A DNA stretch of 64,000 nucleotides from contig JAVIAB010000160.1 of the NCBI GenBank assembly GCA_032433765.1, positions 17,244,049 through 17,308,048 on the forward strand, given 5' to 3'. Within the stretch, counting starts at the first letter, position 1. Each line of letters opens with the position of its first letter. The notes beneath the pieces were generated by a model. It had not been told where the DNA came from, did no database searches, and was given only the letters and a program-made list of their open reading frames with translations. Made by a program: the position numbers and the translations under genes. Of this stretch, positions 1 through 12,592 are shown one piece after another. The DNA comes from Megaustenia siamemsis. Its lineage: Eukaryota; Mollusca; Gastropoda; Stylommatophora; Ariophantidae.

Positions 1-670
1 TATCCTTTACCTCATGGTCACATTTACCCTTTACCTCCTGGTCACATTTACCCTTTACCTCCTGGTCATATTTACCCATTACCTCCTGGTCACATTTACC
101 ATTTACCTCCTGGTCACATTTACCCATTACCTCCTGGTCACATTTACCCATTACCTCCTGGTCACATTTACCCATTACCTCCTGGTCACATTTACCCATT
201 ACCTCCTGGTCACATTTATCCTTTACCTCCTGGTCACATTTACCCATTACCTCCTGGTCACATTTACCCATTACCTCCTGGTCACATTTACCCTTTACCT
301 TCTGGTCACATTTACCCTTTACCTCCTGGTCACATTTACCCTTTACCTCCTGGTCACATTTACCCATTACCTCCTGGTCACATTTACCCTTTACCTCCTG
401 GTCACATTTACCCTTTACCTCCTGGTCACATTTACCCTTTACCTCCTGGTCACATTTACCCATTACCTCCTGGTCACATTTACCCTTTACCTCCTGGTCA
501 TATTTACCAATAACTCCTGGTCACATTTACCCATTACCTCCTGGTCACATTTACCCTTTACCTCCTGGTCACATTTACCCTTTACCTCCTGGTCACATTT
601 ACCCATTACCTCCTGGTCACATTTACCCATTACCTCCTGGTCACATTTATACTTTATCTCCTGGTCACGC
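1..670. repeat. 24-bp minisatellite (about 28 copies)
   Basis: A 24-bp unit containing CACATTTACC, then C(A/T)TTACCTCCTGGT, repeats almost without interruption, with variants limited mainly to CCCATT versus CCCTTT. Because 24 is a multiple of three, all frames stay open for long stretches and give an artificial protein with an 8-residue period on either strand. There is no start context, codon bias or non-repeat protein around it, so it is read as non-coding tandem DNA. Confidence 0.95.
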
Positions 671-1110
671 GTGGAAATATAAATATCCAACCCATGTAAC
701 TAACAAAAAATGATTTTAGGCTCAGCTTTCAGAAATCAAGCATCTGGAAAAATATGTTAACAAAAAATGAAAGAGGAAGTGAAATAAGACGTCCGTATTC
801 TAATGGAATTAATTGTTTACCATATGTTGCCAGCGACCCTAACATAACAAAGGGAAGGATAACAAAAACAAAACTAAACAACAAATAAAAAATACTGCCG
901 GCAAGAAAATGATGTTAGATGGGCCATTAGACACGGGTGGGGGACTGAGGGGGGAGGGGGTGGAAGAAACTAACGGGCTGTTTCTTTCGCTGTCAAGGAG
1001 AAAGGTCAAATTGGTTCGAGATCAAACAAGGAAAGGGATTTTTAAAATATAAAGAAAACCATCTTAAATTAGATATAGAGTTAACGGAAAATATAGACAT
1101 AGAAAAAAGT
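671..1110. other. Unassigned sequence
   Basis: AT-rich stretch with a G-rich patch around 940-962. No domain, RNA gene or mobile-element end was recognised. Confidence 0.5.
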
Positions 1111-1300
1111 AAGTAAAGTACCCCCCGTCACGCCAAGTGGCGTATAGGGAAATATGGTGTTAGTGACCCTTTATTTTGCAGACCTTCAGCACAAGATTTT
1201 TGGGGTAATGTGGTCGGTATTACGCCCGTGCTGCATTACTTTCCCAGAAAAAAATCCGGTACCCATTTAAGGCTAGGTGAACCCGAAAGCCGCCGTATAC
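1111..1300 (-). mobile_element. tRNA-derived SINE, head-truncated copy A
   Basis: Carries the SINE tail and body shared by six other copies in this window (GTCACGCCAAGTGGCGTATA near the 3' end, then the CAGACCTTC and GGTAATGTGGTCGGTATTACG blocks) but stops in the GGCTGGGTGAACCC block, before the tRNA-like head. It lies tail-to-tail with copy B 70 bp away, making a local inverted pair. Confidence 0.85.
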
Positions 1301-1366
1301 ATAGAGATAAAGATAATTATGAAGACAAAGATACAGATAGTAATAATGACAAACATGAAGATAAAG

Positions 1367-1623
1367 GGGAGTTATGATAGCTCAGTGGTTAGTGAACTTC
1401 ACTATAAATGACGAGAGGTCGGGTTTGATCCTGATTAACGGCTTCCGGGTTCACCCAGCCTTAAATAGGTATCGAATGTTTTGGGGGGAAAGTAAAGCAG
1501 CACGGGCGTAATACCGACCACATTACTCCAAAAATCATGTGCCGAAGGTCTGTAAAATTTATGGTCACTAACACAATATTCCCTATATGTCACTTGGCGT
1601 GACGGGGTACTTTACTTTACTTT
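1367..1623 (+). mobile_element. tRNA-derived SINE, copy B
   Basis: Head-first orientation. The pol III box A (GATAGCTCAGTGGTTAG) lies near the 5' end and a box B-like GGGTTTGATCC about 35 bp later, followed by the family body and the ACTTTACTTTACTTT tail. The same kind of A-rich GACAAAGATA-like degenerate repeat flanks copies A and B on both outer sides, suggesting insertion into a pre-existing simple repeat. Confidence 0.88.
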
Positions 1624-1814
1624 GAAAATAACGACAAAGATAGGGATACAGACAAAAACGAGAAAGAAAAAGACAAAGATATAAATACATATGATGACAA
1701 ATATGGTAATAAAGGTAAAAATATAAATATAGATACGAAACATGAAGATAAAAAATGGTATAAAGATTAAAAAAAAACAGATACATGTAAAGACGAAGAT
1801 ATTTCTTCAACCTT

Positions 1815-2260
1815 TCAGCTCCCTGTGGAGTAGAGGTCTTCAACAAACACTTTCCAAGTCGTTCTGTGTCTTGCCACTTTTTAAAGATCATTCCATGTCT
1901 TCCCCATCATCTTTATCCCTTCTTCCATCTGTCTTCTCCAAGAATTCCTTGGTCTTTCTCTTTGTCTTTTCCCCTGGGGATTCCAAAAAAGAGCTTGTTG
2001 TGTAATACTCACAGTTGGCTTCCGTAGTGTGTGTCCTATCCAGCGCCATCGTCTTCGCTGTATCTCTTTATCCACTGGTATATTTCCATAATTCTATGTT
2101 AGTGATTTTGTCCTGCCATTTCCATCCTTTTATACTGCGCATGCATTCATTAATTAAAGTCTGTATCTTCATGATTGTTATTTTTGTTGTTCTCCATATT
2201 TCACAGCCATATAATAAAACCAACTTAAAACTGGAGTTCAACATTTTTATTTTAGTGAAT
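1815..2260 (-). mobile_element. LINE 3' fragment (C-terminal ORF2 region)
   Basis: Minus-strand translation shows the block that follows the reverse transcriptase in many metazoan LINEs: an LLYGCEIWRTTK-like segment near 2215-2180, then RRRWRWIGHTLRKP and GKRQRERPRNSWRRQ at about 2050-1930. The frame is broken after about 64 residues and no RT catalytic motif is present, so this is a dead 5'-truncated copy. The family differs from the LINE arrayed at 8-21 kb (different spacing and residues in the GHxxR...RP block). Confidence 0.75.
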
Positions 2261-2289
2261 ATATTATATATATATATATAAACTAACTA

Positions 2290-2541
2290 ACTAAAGTACC
2301 CCCGTCACGCCAAGTGGCGTATAGGGAATATGGTGTTAGTGACCATAAAATTTTACAGACCTTAAGCACATGATTTTTGGGGTAATGTGGTCGGTATTAC
2401 GCTCGTGCCGCCTCACTTTCCCCCAAATAAATCCGGTATCCATTTAAGGCTGGGTGAACCCGGTAGCCGTCGGTTGGGATCGAACCCTACCACTTGTCCT
2501 TTGTAGTCCAGTTCACTAACCACTGAGCTATCGCGGCTCCC
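2290..2541 (-). mobile_element. tRNA-derived SINE, copy C
   Basis: Complete: minus-strand head GGGAGCCGCGATAGCTCAGT, box B GGTTCGATCC, body and tail. The tail end abuts (TA)n/AACTAACTAA and the head end abuts another short (TA)n. Confidence 0.92.
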
Positions 2542-2870
2542 ATATATATATATTGTTATTGATTGTTAATGATACATGACACATAAAAAGAGGTCAAAAT
2601 TACATTTTGAACAAATAAAAGCTCTAGAGAGCCAATCAATGTCATCAAAAGTTGCATAACTAGAAATGAAAATGTCAGCAAATATTAAAGCAACCTCACA
2701 TCGGTCACACATGGACACGTCAAATGAAATGGTCCCGTCATTACGTGGGTCTGGAGTTTAGCTAACTATAGCTGAGTGCAGACAACAACCAGCGATGACA
2801 ATTCAGATAAATGGATTCATGAATAGGTAAACAGGTAAGTACGTGGGTAATAATAATAAGACAGACAGAA

Positions 2871-2876
2871 AAATGA

Positions 2877-2964
<88 letters not shown>

Positions 2965-3195
2965 CAGACAGACATATAAAATGTGAAAGAACGAAAGAAA
3001 GAAAGGAATTGAGAAAGAGAGAAAGAATGATGTCATGTGATAGAAAGAAAGAAAGAAAATAAAATAGAAGAAGGAAGAAAGATGGTATGTGTAAGAAAGA
3101 AAGAAGGAAAGATGACATGTGAAAGAAAGAAAGAAAGAATGAAAGAAAGAAAGAAAGACAGAATGAAAGACCGAAGTAAAGAAAGAAAGAAAAAA
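2871..3195. repeat. (GAAA)n microsatellite-rich tract
   Basis: About 95 bp of pure GAAA repeats (2872-2966) followed by interrupted GAAA, GACA and GAAT repeats. Serine/phenylalanine/leucine-rich minus-strand ORFs here are a by-product of the repeat and are not genes. Confidence 0.97.
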
Positions 3196-3424
3196 GAACA
3201 TAATGTTTTTTTTTTCATATTATCAAATAATTTTTACGTTTGTAGTCACGTGTCAGCATTACACCAGCGCCGCATTTCTGTCTCAGATTAAAGTTGTTCT
3301 TTACTAATTGATGGCTGATTAATCTAGATGATGTTGATCGGAACTGAACCCGATTTCTTCTCGTTGGTAGACCAGTTCCCTAACAATTAAAAACTGCGAT
3401 TTTCCCGAAAAGTAACTGAAACTG

Positions 3425-3790
3425 ACTTTAGTCGATAGCTCATCGCACATCGGAAACACGTCCATAAATGCTCAGATCTCTTCACAAGAACATCCGTCAG
3501 TATATATTGACTTAAGACTTCAGTTCTGTGTTGATTTGTTATTCCTCTGTGTCTCCCCTCTCAGCACTTCTTTCTGACATCCCCAGTTTTGATCTGGTGT
3601 TTCTGCAGTCTGAACATGGTTGTACATTCATAATCATTGATTGAGTCATCAGCGCGCCCTTCTTCCCTGAGGACATTCAGAATGTCAATCCGGTCCATTA
3701 AATTTCCGCCATCAAGGGCAGCTGTTCCAGCCAATTTGTTAGTTTATTCGTTTCCTGTCACTCCGGAGTGTCCAGGGACAAAAATGAAAA
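3425..3790 (-). mobile_element. I-like LINE fragment: RNase H end
   Basis: On the minus strand the sequence begins with an FVPGHSGVTGNE-like motif, the C-terminal RNase H signature found in I-clade LINEs, followed by LMDRIDILNVLRE and a tail resembling the 3' part of the large element at 58.7-62.3 kb (which has YVPGFAGVRGNERTDRLA and PMDRADIISALRD). Several stop codons and frameshifts interrupt it. This copy retains the His of PGH that the longer copy has lost. Confidence 0.75.
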
Positions 3791-4026
3791 GAAAATGAGG
3801 CAGACTAATAATAGCCAGGGTGTCCGATGTCCTATATTGCCTCGGAATAGAGGTCAGTATGCCCGTGTGACTACGGAACTTCAGCAGTGAAGGAGTCACT
3901 GGCCATGCATATTGTAAGAGGCGACTAACAAAGTTTTAAATCGTCGTCTGTGCAGTCGAGTAGGACGTTCACGGAGCGACTCTGTCATCAGAATTTGCCA
4001 ATGCATTTTGGGAAATGTGACAAGTA

Positions 4027-4283
4027 AAAAAAGTAAAGCACCCCCGTCATGCCAAGTGGAGTTTAGGGAATATGGTGTTAGTGACCATAAATTTTACAGA
4101 CCTTCGGCACATGATTTTTGGGGTAATGTGGTCGGTATTACGCCCGTGTGGCTTTACTTTCCCAGAAAAAATTCCGGTACCCATTAAAGGCCTGGTGAAC
4201 CGGAAGCCGTCGGTTGGGATCGAACCCTACCTCTTGTCCTTTGTAGTCCAGTTCACTAACCACTGAGCTATCGCGGCTTCCCG
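4027..4283 (-). mobile_element. tRNA-derived SINE, copy D, with target-site duplication
   Basis: Full-length family member with the head at the right end (GGGAAGCCGCGATAGCTCAG on the minus strand). Flanked by ATGTGACAAGTA (4015-4026) and ATGTAACAAGTA (4284-4295), a 12-bp direct repeat with one mismatch, which marks a retrotransposition event. The body is slightly diverged from the other copies (GTCATGCC for GTCACGCC). Confidence 0.93.
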
Positions 4284-4295
4284 ATGTAACAAGTA

Positions 4296-6028
4296 GTGAA
4301 GCGGATATGGGGAATTTCTGACTTTATTTAAAACGGTTCAATGGATGGGATAGAGAAGAAGACAGGAGCTCTCCGTCACGCTTCAGTGACAATACAAGCA
4401 GTGGAAGACACAAGGTGGTATGGCTGACAATGTTCTTTCAACATGCCGAGGTACACACTATCTAAACATAACAAGAAGCCTTTTTTCCAACTGGATCAAA
4501 AGTAACGACTCCGCACTGCGACGAACCCACGACTTTTCGTAACGACCATGATCATAAGCACAATAACGGGCACTTTTAGCGAGACCGACATAATGATAGC
4601 CTGGACGGAAACACGAGCTGATTGCGAGGGCTGGATGTATAAATAACATCTGAGAGTGCATACATTAGGTGTAATGCAGTAATAATTCATGAAGCTCGTA
4701 CCACTTTTGTCTAAATGAGACAATGTTTACGTGCTGCAGGAAAGCATTATTCTTAAATCTCGGGCAGTTGAGTAAACAAAATAAAGATGGCCATGAATTT
4801 ATTTGACAGAATAACATAACTGGGCTAAAAATAGAGGAAGATGGTGGCAATCATGAGGATAAAGAGACGCAAAGAAGGAAATAAAATAATCGATTTGGTA
4901 TTACAATAAAGAGTGGTATATACGATATAATAAAGTTATTTTTGGAGCGTATTGCTGGATTGAGTACGGGTTGAATGTGGTAAAATGCAAATTGCACATC
5001 AAGACCGCTCAAAATGGCACAGTAGTCTATTTCAAGTCGCTATCTTCGTCGATTAACGCCGAGTCGAAAAGGCGCGGAATGAAAGAGCAATTAAAATAAA
5101 GTACATGACAATAAACAAGGAAGATAGAAAAAGCGGCAATAAGATTAAAGCAATCAATAGAAAGGTTGGGACAATTAGGAGAAAGGGTAAGAGAATAAAC
5201 TGGGGAAAAAACGGAATATTCAACAAAATATACAGAACAATAAACAGTAGAAATATAACAGTCAATATGAAGAAATCAAGAATAAACAGTGCGGCTGTGG
5301 TATAATGGACAAGAACAAAAAATAGATACGCCAGGTCTGGCATTAATAGCACAACGTTGGAATGAAGTGATAACTAAGTGCATGTTATCACCCCACTCTC
5401 GTCATTTAGTTTCCCTTTATGGTTCATTCTCCACGTTTCCTTTTAAAATAATGTTACGTATGTTATTACGTCTGTTTCATGTGCAGGGGCGTATAGGGCC
5501 AGCAGGTCGGGGAATTGAATAGTGAACAGTATTAGCGACATATGTAAGTTTGTTCATTTTAATTAGAGGAATTATGCTTTTCATAAAAATAACAAAATAA
5601 CATGTTTCTAACATAAGCACCCCAGTACCTAGTTGCATAGTCTTCGCTCGAAACTTGAGAAGACTTGCGGTCAGCTAGCTGCGGTGTTGTTTTGGTGACT
5701 GTGGGATAATTGGGTAGACCAGTAATGTTTGCATGATAGGAAAGCCTTCGCTCGTTAAACAGCTAGCTTTGTGTTTCTCTCACGTTCTGTGGAACATTGT
5801 TGTCGGTATGGAAGTCATTTGTTGGATTTTTTAATCATTTGCAGTGCTTCTGCTTTTAGTTCCGTGTTAGTAATATCTTTGCTCTGTGTACTCAATAATA
5901 CAATGACATGAAATGCCAGGTTGCCCTGTTTCAGTGCGAAGGTAAGCTTCAACTTGTGAAAAAGTAGACCTTAGACTTCCCTTTGAGATCTTAAAAGTGA
6001 ACATAAAGAAAAGAGCATGGTATATACA
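4296..6028. other. Unassigned sequence
   Basis: No recognisable gene. The longest ORFs are low-complexity: at 5053-5352 on the minus strand a string of L/I/F residues is produced by the A-rich complementary strand. A short stretch at 4296-4335 resembles 7113-7165 (GAAGCGGATATGGGGAATT versus GAAGCAGATATGGGGAATT), so a dispersed repeat tail is present at both places. Confidence 0.5.
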
Positions 6029-6387
6029 AGATGTTCTAACGACAGTAACTATTTAGATGTTCTAACGACAGTAACTATTTAGATGTTCTAACGACAGTAA
6101 CTATTTAGATGTTCTAACGACAGTAACTATTTAGATGTTCTAGCGACAGTAACTATTTAGATGTTCTAACGACAGTAACTATTTATATGTTCTAACGACA
6201 GTAACTATTTAGATGTTCTAACGACAGTAACTATTTAGATGTGCTAACGACAGTAACTATTTAGATGTTCTAACGACAGTAACTATTTAGATGTTCTAAC
6301 GACAGTAACTATTTAGTTGTTCTACCGACAGTAACTATTTAGATGTTCTAACGACAGTAACTATTTAGATGTTCTAACGACAGTAAC
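6029..6387. repeat. 26-bp minisatellite (about 14 copies)
   Basis: Unit AGATGTTCTAACGACAGTAA plus CTATTT, tandem and nearly invariant (single-base variants such as GTGCTA and TTCTAC). Non-coding. Confidence 0.96.
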
Positions 6388-6889
6388 GTTTTAAAAATAC
6401 TTGGTACTAACTGGATAGACAAAGTTTCAGATACTGTACTGCTGGGCATGTTCGCAATAATTTACAACCATTTCTTTATCTCTTTCTTTATCATTTTATT
6501 TATGGTTATGGTAGGCCCGGTATCACTGCAAAAGAATTAAAATCCATAATTGCTCAACCGCCCGTGCCAGTGAAATCATCCGAATTAATATCTCATCATT
6601 CGTCGTATGCAATCGGAATATCAAAATACAATCCGGATGAAACACAGCTCACGGTGTGCACAGAGCACTTAACTCAGTAGCTCCGGCCGCAAGCCGGACT
6701 TGGAATATGAGGAAACTGCAACAAGGAACACATTTCGGACACAGCCTTTAAAAGCTCCTGCTGCCTATCCGCCATTTTATTTATTTTGTTATAATGATAC
6801 AAGTTTGGCGTTATTTAAAATGCATTATATTGGACCATTTCCCGTGACGTCACAATGTAGTTTCAAAATCTCAAACATTGAACGACGAA

Positions 6890-7165
6890 GAGATTTCTCC
6901 AATCCACGGCCGACCCAGCCTCTGGTAGAAATGGGTACCAGGGTAGAACTCATGAAAGTGATGAATACCGCCTCGCATCGCGAGTTTCGATGCTTGAGGT
7001 TACGCTATCTAGAAGTCTCCGAACACATCTGGATAGGCGACCGAGAACATATGGGTGAAAACTGGCGTGCTAAAACGCTGATTCAGTTCTCGTACTTGAC
7101 CTTTATACCCAACAGTAGTGAAGCAGATATGGGGAATTGGTGCCTCCATTTAAAATGATTCACTG
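6890..7165 (+). mobile_element. Dispersed SINE-like repeat, 3' domain
   Basis: Closely resembles 24,900-25,080: both contain GAAATGGGTA(C/T)CAGGGTA, GAGTTTCGATGCTTGA, CTGGATAGGCG and ACATATGGGTG in the same order. The 24.7-kb copy has a tRNA-like head; here the head is not evident. A 152-codon ORF spanning 6700-7158 runs through this repeat and is judged fortuitous. Confidence 0.65.
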
Positions 7166-7290
7166 TAGTTGCCTTGTTGCTGTTCCTTCCCTATTTCATA
7201 TTCTCTGTTGCTCATGTATGAGCATATTATTATATACACATGCAATGCTATTCACATCTCTCCTCTACTAGTTCACACCACATCACTTCG

Positions 7291-8339
7291 TCTGTCCCCT
7301 ATATCTATTACTCCACTCTACGACACCTCTATCTTTCCTCCTCTCTAGTCTGTCCCCTATATCTATTACTCCACTCTACGACACCTCTATCTTTCCTCCT
7401 CTCTAGTCTGTCCCCTATATCTATTACTCCACTCTACGACACCTCTATCTTTCCTCCTCTCTAGTCTGTCCCCTATATCTATTATCCACACTACGACACC
7501 TCTATCTTTCCTCCTCTCTAGTCTGTCCCCTATATCTATTACTCCACTCTACGACACCTCTATCTTTCCTCCTCTCTAGTCTGTCCCCTATATCTATTAC
7601 TCCACTCTACGACACCTCTATCTTTCCTCCTCTCTAGTCTGTCCCCTATATCTATGACTCCACTCTACGACACCTCTATCTTTCCTCCTCTCTAGTCATT
7701 CCCCTATATCTATTACTCCACTCTATGACACCTCTATCTTTCCTCCTCTCTAGTCTGTCCCCTATATCTATTACTCCACTCTACGACACCTCTATCTTTC
7801 CTCCTCTCTAGTCTGTCCCCTATATCTATTACTCCGCGCTACGACACCTCTATCTTTCCTCCTCTCTAGTCTTTCCCCTATATCTATTACTCCACTCTAC
7901 GACACCTCTATCTTTCCTCCTCTCTAGTCTGTCCCCTATATCTATTACTCCACTCTACGACACCTCTATCTTTCCTCCTCTCTAGTCTGTCCCCTATATC
8001 TATTACTCCACTCTATGACACCTCTATCTTTCCTCCTCTCTAGTCTGTCCCCTATATCTATTACTCCACTCTACGACACCTCTATCTTTCCTCCTCTCTA
8101 GTCTGTCCCCTATATCTATTACTCCACTCTACGACACCTCTATCTTTCCTCCTCTCTAGTCTGTCCCCTATATCTATTACTCCACTCTACGACACCTCTA
8201 TTTTCCTCCTCTCTAGTCTGTCCCCTATATCTATTACTCCACACTACGACACCTCTATCTTTCCTCCTCTCTAGTCTGTCCCCTATATCTATTACTCCAC
8301 TCTACGACACCACTATATTTCCTCCTCTCTAGTATGTCC
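7291..8339. repeat. 58-bp minisatellite, block 1
   Basis: About 18 tandem copies of a 58-bp unit (TCTGTCCCCTATATCTATTA ... CTTTCCTCCTCTCTAG). Named variants (TGACTCC, CTATGAC, CCGCGCT, CCACTATATTT) occur in a defined order that recurs before LINE copies 2 and 3, showing that the minisatellite and the LINE were duplicated together. Confidence 0.97.
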
Positions 8340-10556
8340 ACATAAAATTGATAGTCATAAACTGAAAGATGAAGCAATAAAGGAAAAGTTTAACATAGAG
8401 CTAAGTAATTGTTATTCAGCACTTGGTGAAATAGACTTAGATATCAATGAAATGTGGGACTCACAGAGCAAAATACTAATGACAGCAGCAGAAGCAAGTG
8501 CTGGACTGAAGAAAATGGAAAAACGAGCTTGGATCTCAGACACCACATGGAAATACATCAAAGAAAGAAGAGAAGCGAAGAGAGCCATGACTAATGTAAA
8601 GACAGATCTTGGAAAGGTTCTGGCAAAAGCAACATACAAAGAATTAGACAACAAAGTGAAAGTTCGGCAAGAAGAGATACAAGAGCTTATATAGACAACT
8701 TGGCAGAGAAAGCAGAGACAGCTGCAATTACAGGAGACAGCAGAACTCTTTATACTGTACAAAAGATGCTGACAAACACCTATACATCCAGTGGAACACC
8801 AATTCTAGACAAATCTGGATTAATGCTAACAACAAGCGCAGACATAAAAGCCCGTTGGGCGGAACACTTCAAAGAAATTCTTAACCGTCCACTACCTCAC
8901 AGTTTAATAGATTTTGAAGCTGAAACACCAGCAGCAGAATTAGATGTAAATTTAGATGACTTCACCTTGAGTGAAATAGAAACCACCTTAAAGCTAATGA
9001 CCAATAACAAGGCTGCTGGAGAGGATAAGTTAACAGCTGAGATCCTCAAGGCAATTGATAGCCATAATTTAATACATCTCCAAAAAATGTTCAACATCAT
9101 TTGGAAAACAGAGAAGACGCCTCATAAATGGAAAAAAGGAATCATTGTTAAGATCCCAAAAAGGGCAATCTTAGAGATTGTAACAATTGGAGAGGCGTGA
9201 CACTTTTGTCAGTTGCCTCAAAATTATTCTGTAAAATCATCCTAAATAGAATAAAGGATTCAATAGATACAGTAATGCGTGAAGAACAGGCTGGGTTTAG
9301 AAAAGGGAGAAGCTGTCTTGACCACATTTTCACTCTACGACTTATATTGGAGGAACACATTGAAAAGCAAAAACCTTTTGTACTTAACTTCATCGACTTC
9401 AAAAAAGCATTTGATAGTATTCATAGAGATTCTTTGTGGAAAATTCTGAAGCAATATGGCTTACCATCAAAAATCATAAATATTATCAAAGACATGTATG
9501 ATGGTTACACATGTGCAGTTCGAACAGAGGAAGGACTGAGCGAATGTTTCCCAATAGAAACTGGGGTTAAACAAGGATGTATTTTATCGCCCTTGTTATT
9601 TGGAATTGTTATGGACTTCATAATGAAGAAATGCTGCACTGGTAATAAAGGCATCGAATGGATACAAGGAGACCATTTGGAGGACCTGGACTTTGCTGAT
9701 GACATAGTTCTCATCAGCAATCAGATAAAAACGATGCAGGAAAACACAAATGAACTATCATCAATAGCCAGCAAAATTGGGCTTGAGGTCAATCATGAAA
9801 AGACTAAAGTCATGAAAAGTTTAATTCCAACAAGTGACAAAATATACATGGAAAACAAACCAGTAGAAGAGATCGATCACTTCATCTATCTTGGAAGTCA
9901 CATTGATCGAGAAGGGGATACGAGCAAAGAAATTAGAATCAGACTGGCTAAAGCAGCAATGTCTTTCAGAAGCCTTGAAAAGTTGTGGAAATCAAAACTC
10001 ATTAGCACAAACACAAAACTTAGGCTATTCAAATCAAATGTACTATCAACCCTTACGTATGCGTGTGAAAGCTGGAAAACAACAAGAGATATAGAAACAA
10101 AGTTGAACGCATTCGAAAATAAATGTCTAAGGAAAATACTTGGTATAGAATGGAACGAATTCAAAACAAACGAGGAAATTAGAGAAATCGCCAATCAACC
10201 ACTAATATCTTCAGTAATAAAGAAAAGACGATGGTCATACGTTGGACATGTGATGAGAAGAGATAATAATCGAATAGCAAAGCAAGCCCTCATATGGGAA
10301 ACAACAGGTAAAAGAAAAAGAGGAAGACCCAGGGAGACACTGAGAAGAACATTGATGAGAGAGGCAAGAGCAGCAGGAATCGGCTCCCTCAATGAGATAG
10401 AACTGCTTGCACAGAACAGAGACAGATGGCGAGATTTGATAAAATATCTTTAAAAGAAAACTGCTAGAACAAAAATTCATATAGGAGAAGGTGTATCTTG
10501 GTCTACGCCCTATGGGCCGGTTACGGCTCGAAAGGTCAATAGATAGATAGATAGAT
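8340..10556 (+). mobile_element. LINE array copy 1 (5'-truncated, frameshifted)
   Basis: Non-LTR retrotransposon lacking the endonuclease. The ORF2 remnant runs from about 8452. The RT ORF 9197-10453 (418 codons) has motif A FIDFKKAFDSI, motif B GVKQGCILSPLLF and motif C FADDIVLIS, then the C-terminal block RRWSYVGHVMRRD and GKRKRGRPRETLRRT. A one-base deletion near 8661 (GTGAAAGTTC against GTGAAAAGTTC in copies 2 and 3) splits the N-terminal part, and a second frameshift shared with copies 2 and 3 lies near 9162, where PKK-type coding is lost in an A-run. The 3' end is a (GATA)n tail. AGTATGTCC at 8331-8339 and 10557-10565 looks like the target-site duplication. Exact clade is uncertain. Confidence 0.93.
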
Positions 10557-12592
10557 AGTATGTCCCCTATATCTATTACTCCACTCTACGACACCTCTAT
10601 CTTTCCTCCTCTCTAGTCTGTCCCCTATATCTATGACTCCACTCTACGACACCTCTATCTTTCCTCCTCTCTAGTCTGTCCCCTATATCTATTACTCCAC
10701 TCTATGACACCTCTATCTTTCCTCCTCTGTAGTCTGTCCCCTATATCTATTACTCCACGCTACGACACCTCTATCTTTCCTCCTCTCTAGTCTGTCCCCT
10801 ATATCTATTACTCCACTCTACGACACCTCTATCTTTCCTCCTCTCTAGTCTGTCCCCTATATCTATTACTCCACTCTACGACACCTCTATCTTTCCTCCT
10901 CTCTAGTCTGTCCCCTATATCTATTACTCCACTCTACGACACCTCTATCTTTCCTCCTCTCTAGTCTGTCCCCTATATCTATTATCCACACTACGACACC
11001 TCTATCTTTCCTCCTCTCTAGTCTGTCCCCTATATCTATTACTCCACTCTACGACACCACTATATTTCCTCCTCTCTAGTATGTCCCCTATATCTATTAC
11101 TCCACTCTACGACACCTCTATCTTTCCTCCTCTCTAGTCTGTCCCCTATATCTATGACTCCACTCTACGACACCTCTATCTTTCCTCCTCTCTAGTCAGT
11201 CCCCTATATCTATTACTCCACTCTATGACACCTCTATCTTTCCTCCTCTCTAGTCTGTCCCCTATATCTATTACTCCACGCTACGACACCTCTATCTTTC
11301 CTCCTCTCTAGTCTGTCCCCTATATCTATTACTCCACTCTATGACACCTCTATCTTTCCTCCTCTCTAGTCTGTCCCCTATATCTATTACTCCACTCTAC
11401 GACACCTCTATCTTTCCTCCTCTCTAGTCTGTCCCCTATATCTATTACTCCACTCTATGACACCTCTATCTTTCCTCCTCTCTAGTCTGTCCCCTATATC
11501 TATTACTCCACTCTACGACACCTCTATCTTTCCTCCTCTCTAGTCTGTCCCTATATCTATTACTCCACTCTACGACACCTCTATCTTTCCTCCTCTCTAG
11601 TCTGTCCCCTATATCTATTACTCCACTCTACGACACCTCTATCTTTCCTCCTCTCTAGTCTGTCCCCTATATCTATTACTCCACTCTATGACACCTCTAT
11701 CTTTCCTCCTCTCTAGTCTGTCCCCTATATCTATTACTCCACTCTACGACACCTCCATCTTTCCTCCTCTCTAGTCTGTCCCCTATATCTATTACTCCAC
11801 TCTACGACACCTCTATCTTTCCTCCTCTCTAGTCTGTCCCTATATCTATTACTCCACTCTACGACACCTCTATCTTTCCTCCTCTCTAGTCTGTCCCCTA
11901 TATCTATGACTCCACTCTACGACACCTCTATCTTTCCTCCTCTCTAGTCATTCCCCTATATCTATTACTCCACTCTATGACACCTCTATCTTTCCTCCTC
12001 TCTAGTCTGTCCCCTATATCTATTACTCCACTCTACGACACCTCTATCTTTCCTCCTCTCTAGTCTGTCCCCTATATCTATTACTCCGCGCTACGACACC
12101 TCTATCTTTCCTCCTCTCTAGTCTTTCCCCTATATCTATTACTCCACTCTACGACACCTCTATCTTTCCTCCTCTCTAGTCTGTCCCCTATATCTATTAC
12201 TCCACTCTACGACACCTCTATCTTTCCTCCTCTCTAGTCTGTCCCCTATATCTATTACTCCACTCTATGACACCTCTATCTTTCCTCCTCTCTAGTCTGT
12301 CCCCTATATCTATTACTCCACTCTACGACACCTCTATCTTTCCTCCTCTCTAGTCTGTCCCCTATATCTATTACTCCACTCTACGACACCTCTATCTTTC
12401 CTCCTCTCTAGTCTGTCCCCTATATCTATTACTCCACTCTACGACACCTCTATTTTTCCTCCTCTCTAGTCTGTCCCCTATATCTATTACTCCACACTAC
12501 GACACCTCTATCTTTCCTCCTCTCTAGTCTGTCCCCTATATCTATTACTCCACTCTACGACACCACTATATTTCCTCCTCTCTAGTATGTCC
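10557..12592. repeat. 58-bp minisatellite, block 2
   Basis: About 35 units. The order of variant units (TGAC, CTGTAG, CACGCT, TTATCCACAC, CCACTATATTT, AGTCAG, AGTCATTCC, CCGCGCT) is the same as in block 3, apart from single-base changes such as TGTCCCTATA at about 11,548 and 11,838. Confidence 0.97.

Noticed and set aside
14..682. 222-codon repetitive ORF in the 24-bp minisatellite
   Set aside because: Open only because the unit is a multiple of three with no stop; open on the other strand as well.
1367..1450. Genuine tRNA gene at the GATAGCTCAGTGG sequences
   Set aside because: The tRNA-like heads are followed by the same SINE body in every copy, lack proper anticodon and acceptor pairing by eye and are dispersed; they are SINE promoters.
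2762..3218. Phe/Leu/Ser-rich ORFs resembling membrane proteins
   Set aside because: Antisense translation of the (GAAA)n tract.
5053..5352. Hydrophobic 99-codon ORF resembling a multi-pass membrane protein
   Set aside because: Opposite strand of an A-rich region; overlapping ORF on the other strand, no family resemblance.
9197..10453. 418-codon RT ORF as a domesticated host gene
   Set aside because: Three near-identical copies with a (GATA)n tail, target-site duplications and a shared disabling frameshift upstream identify it as a LINE.
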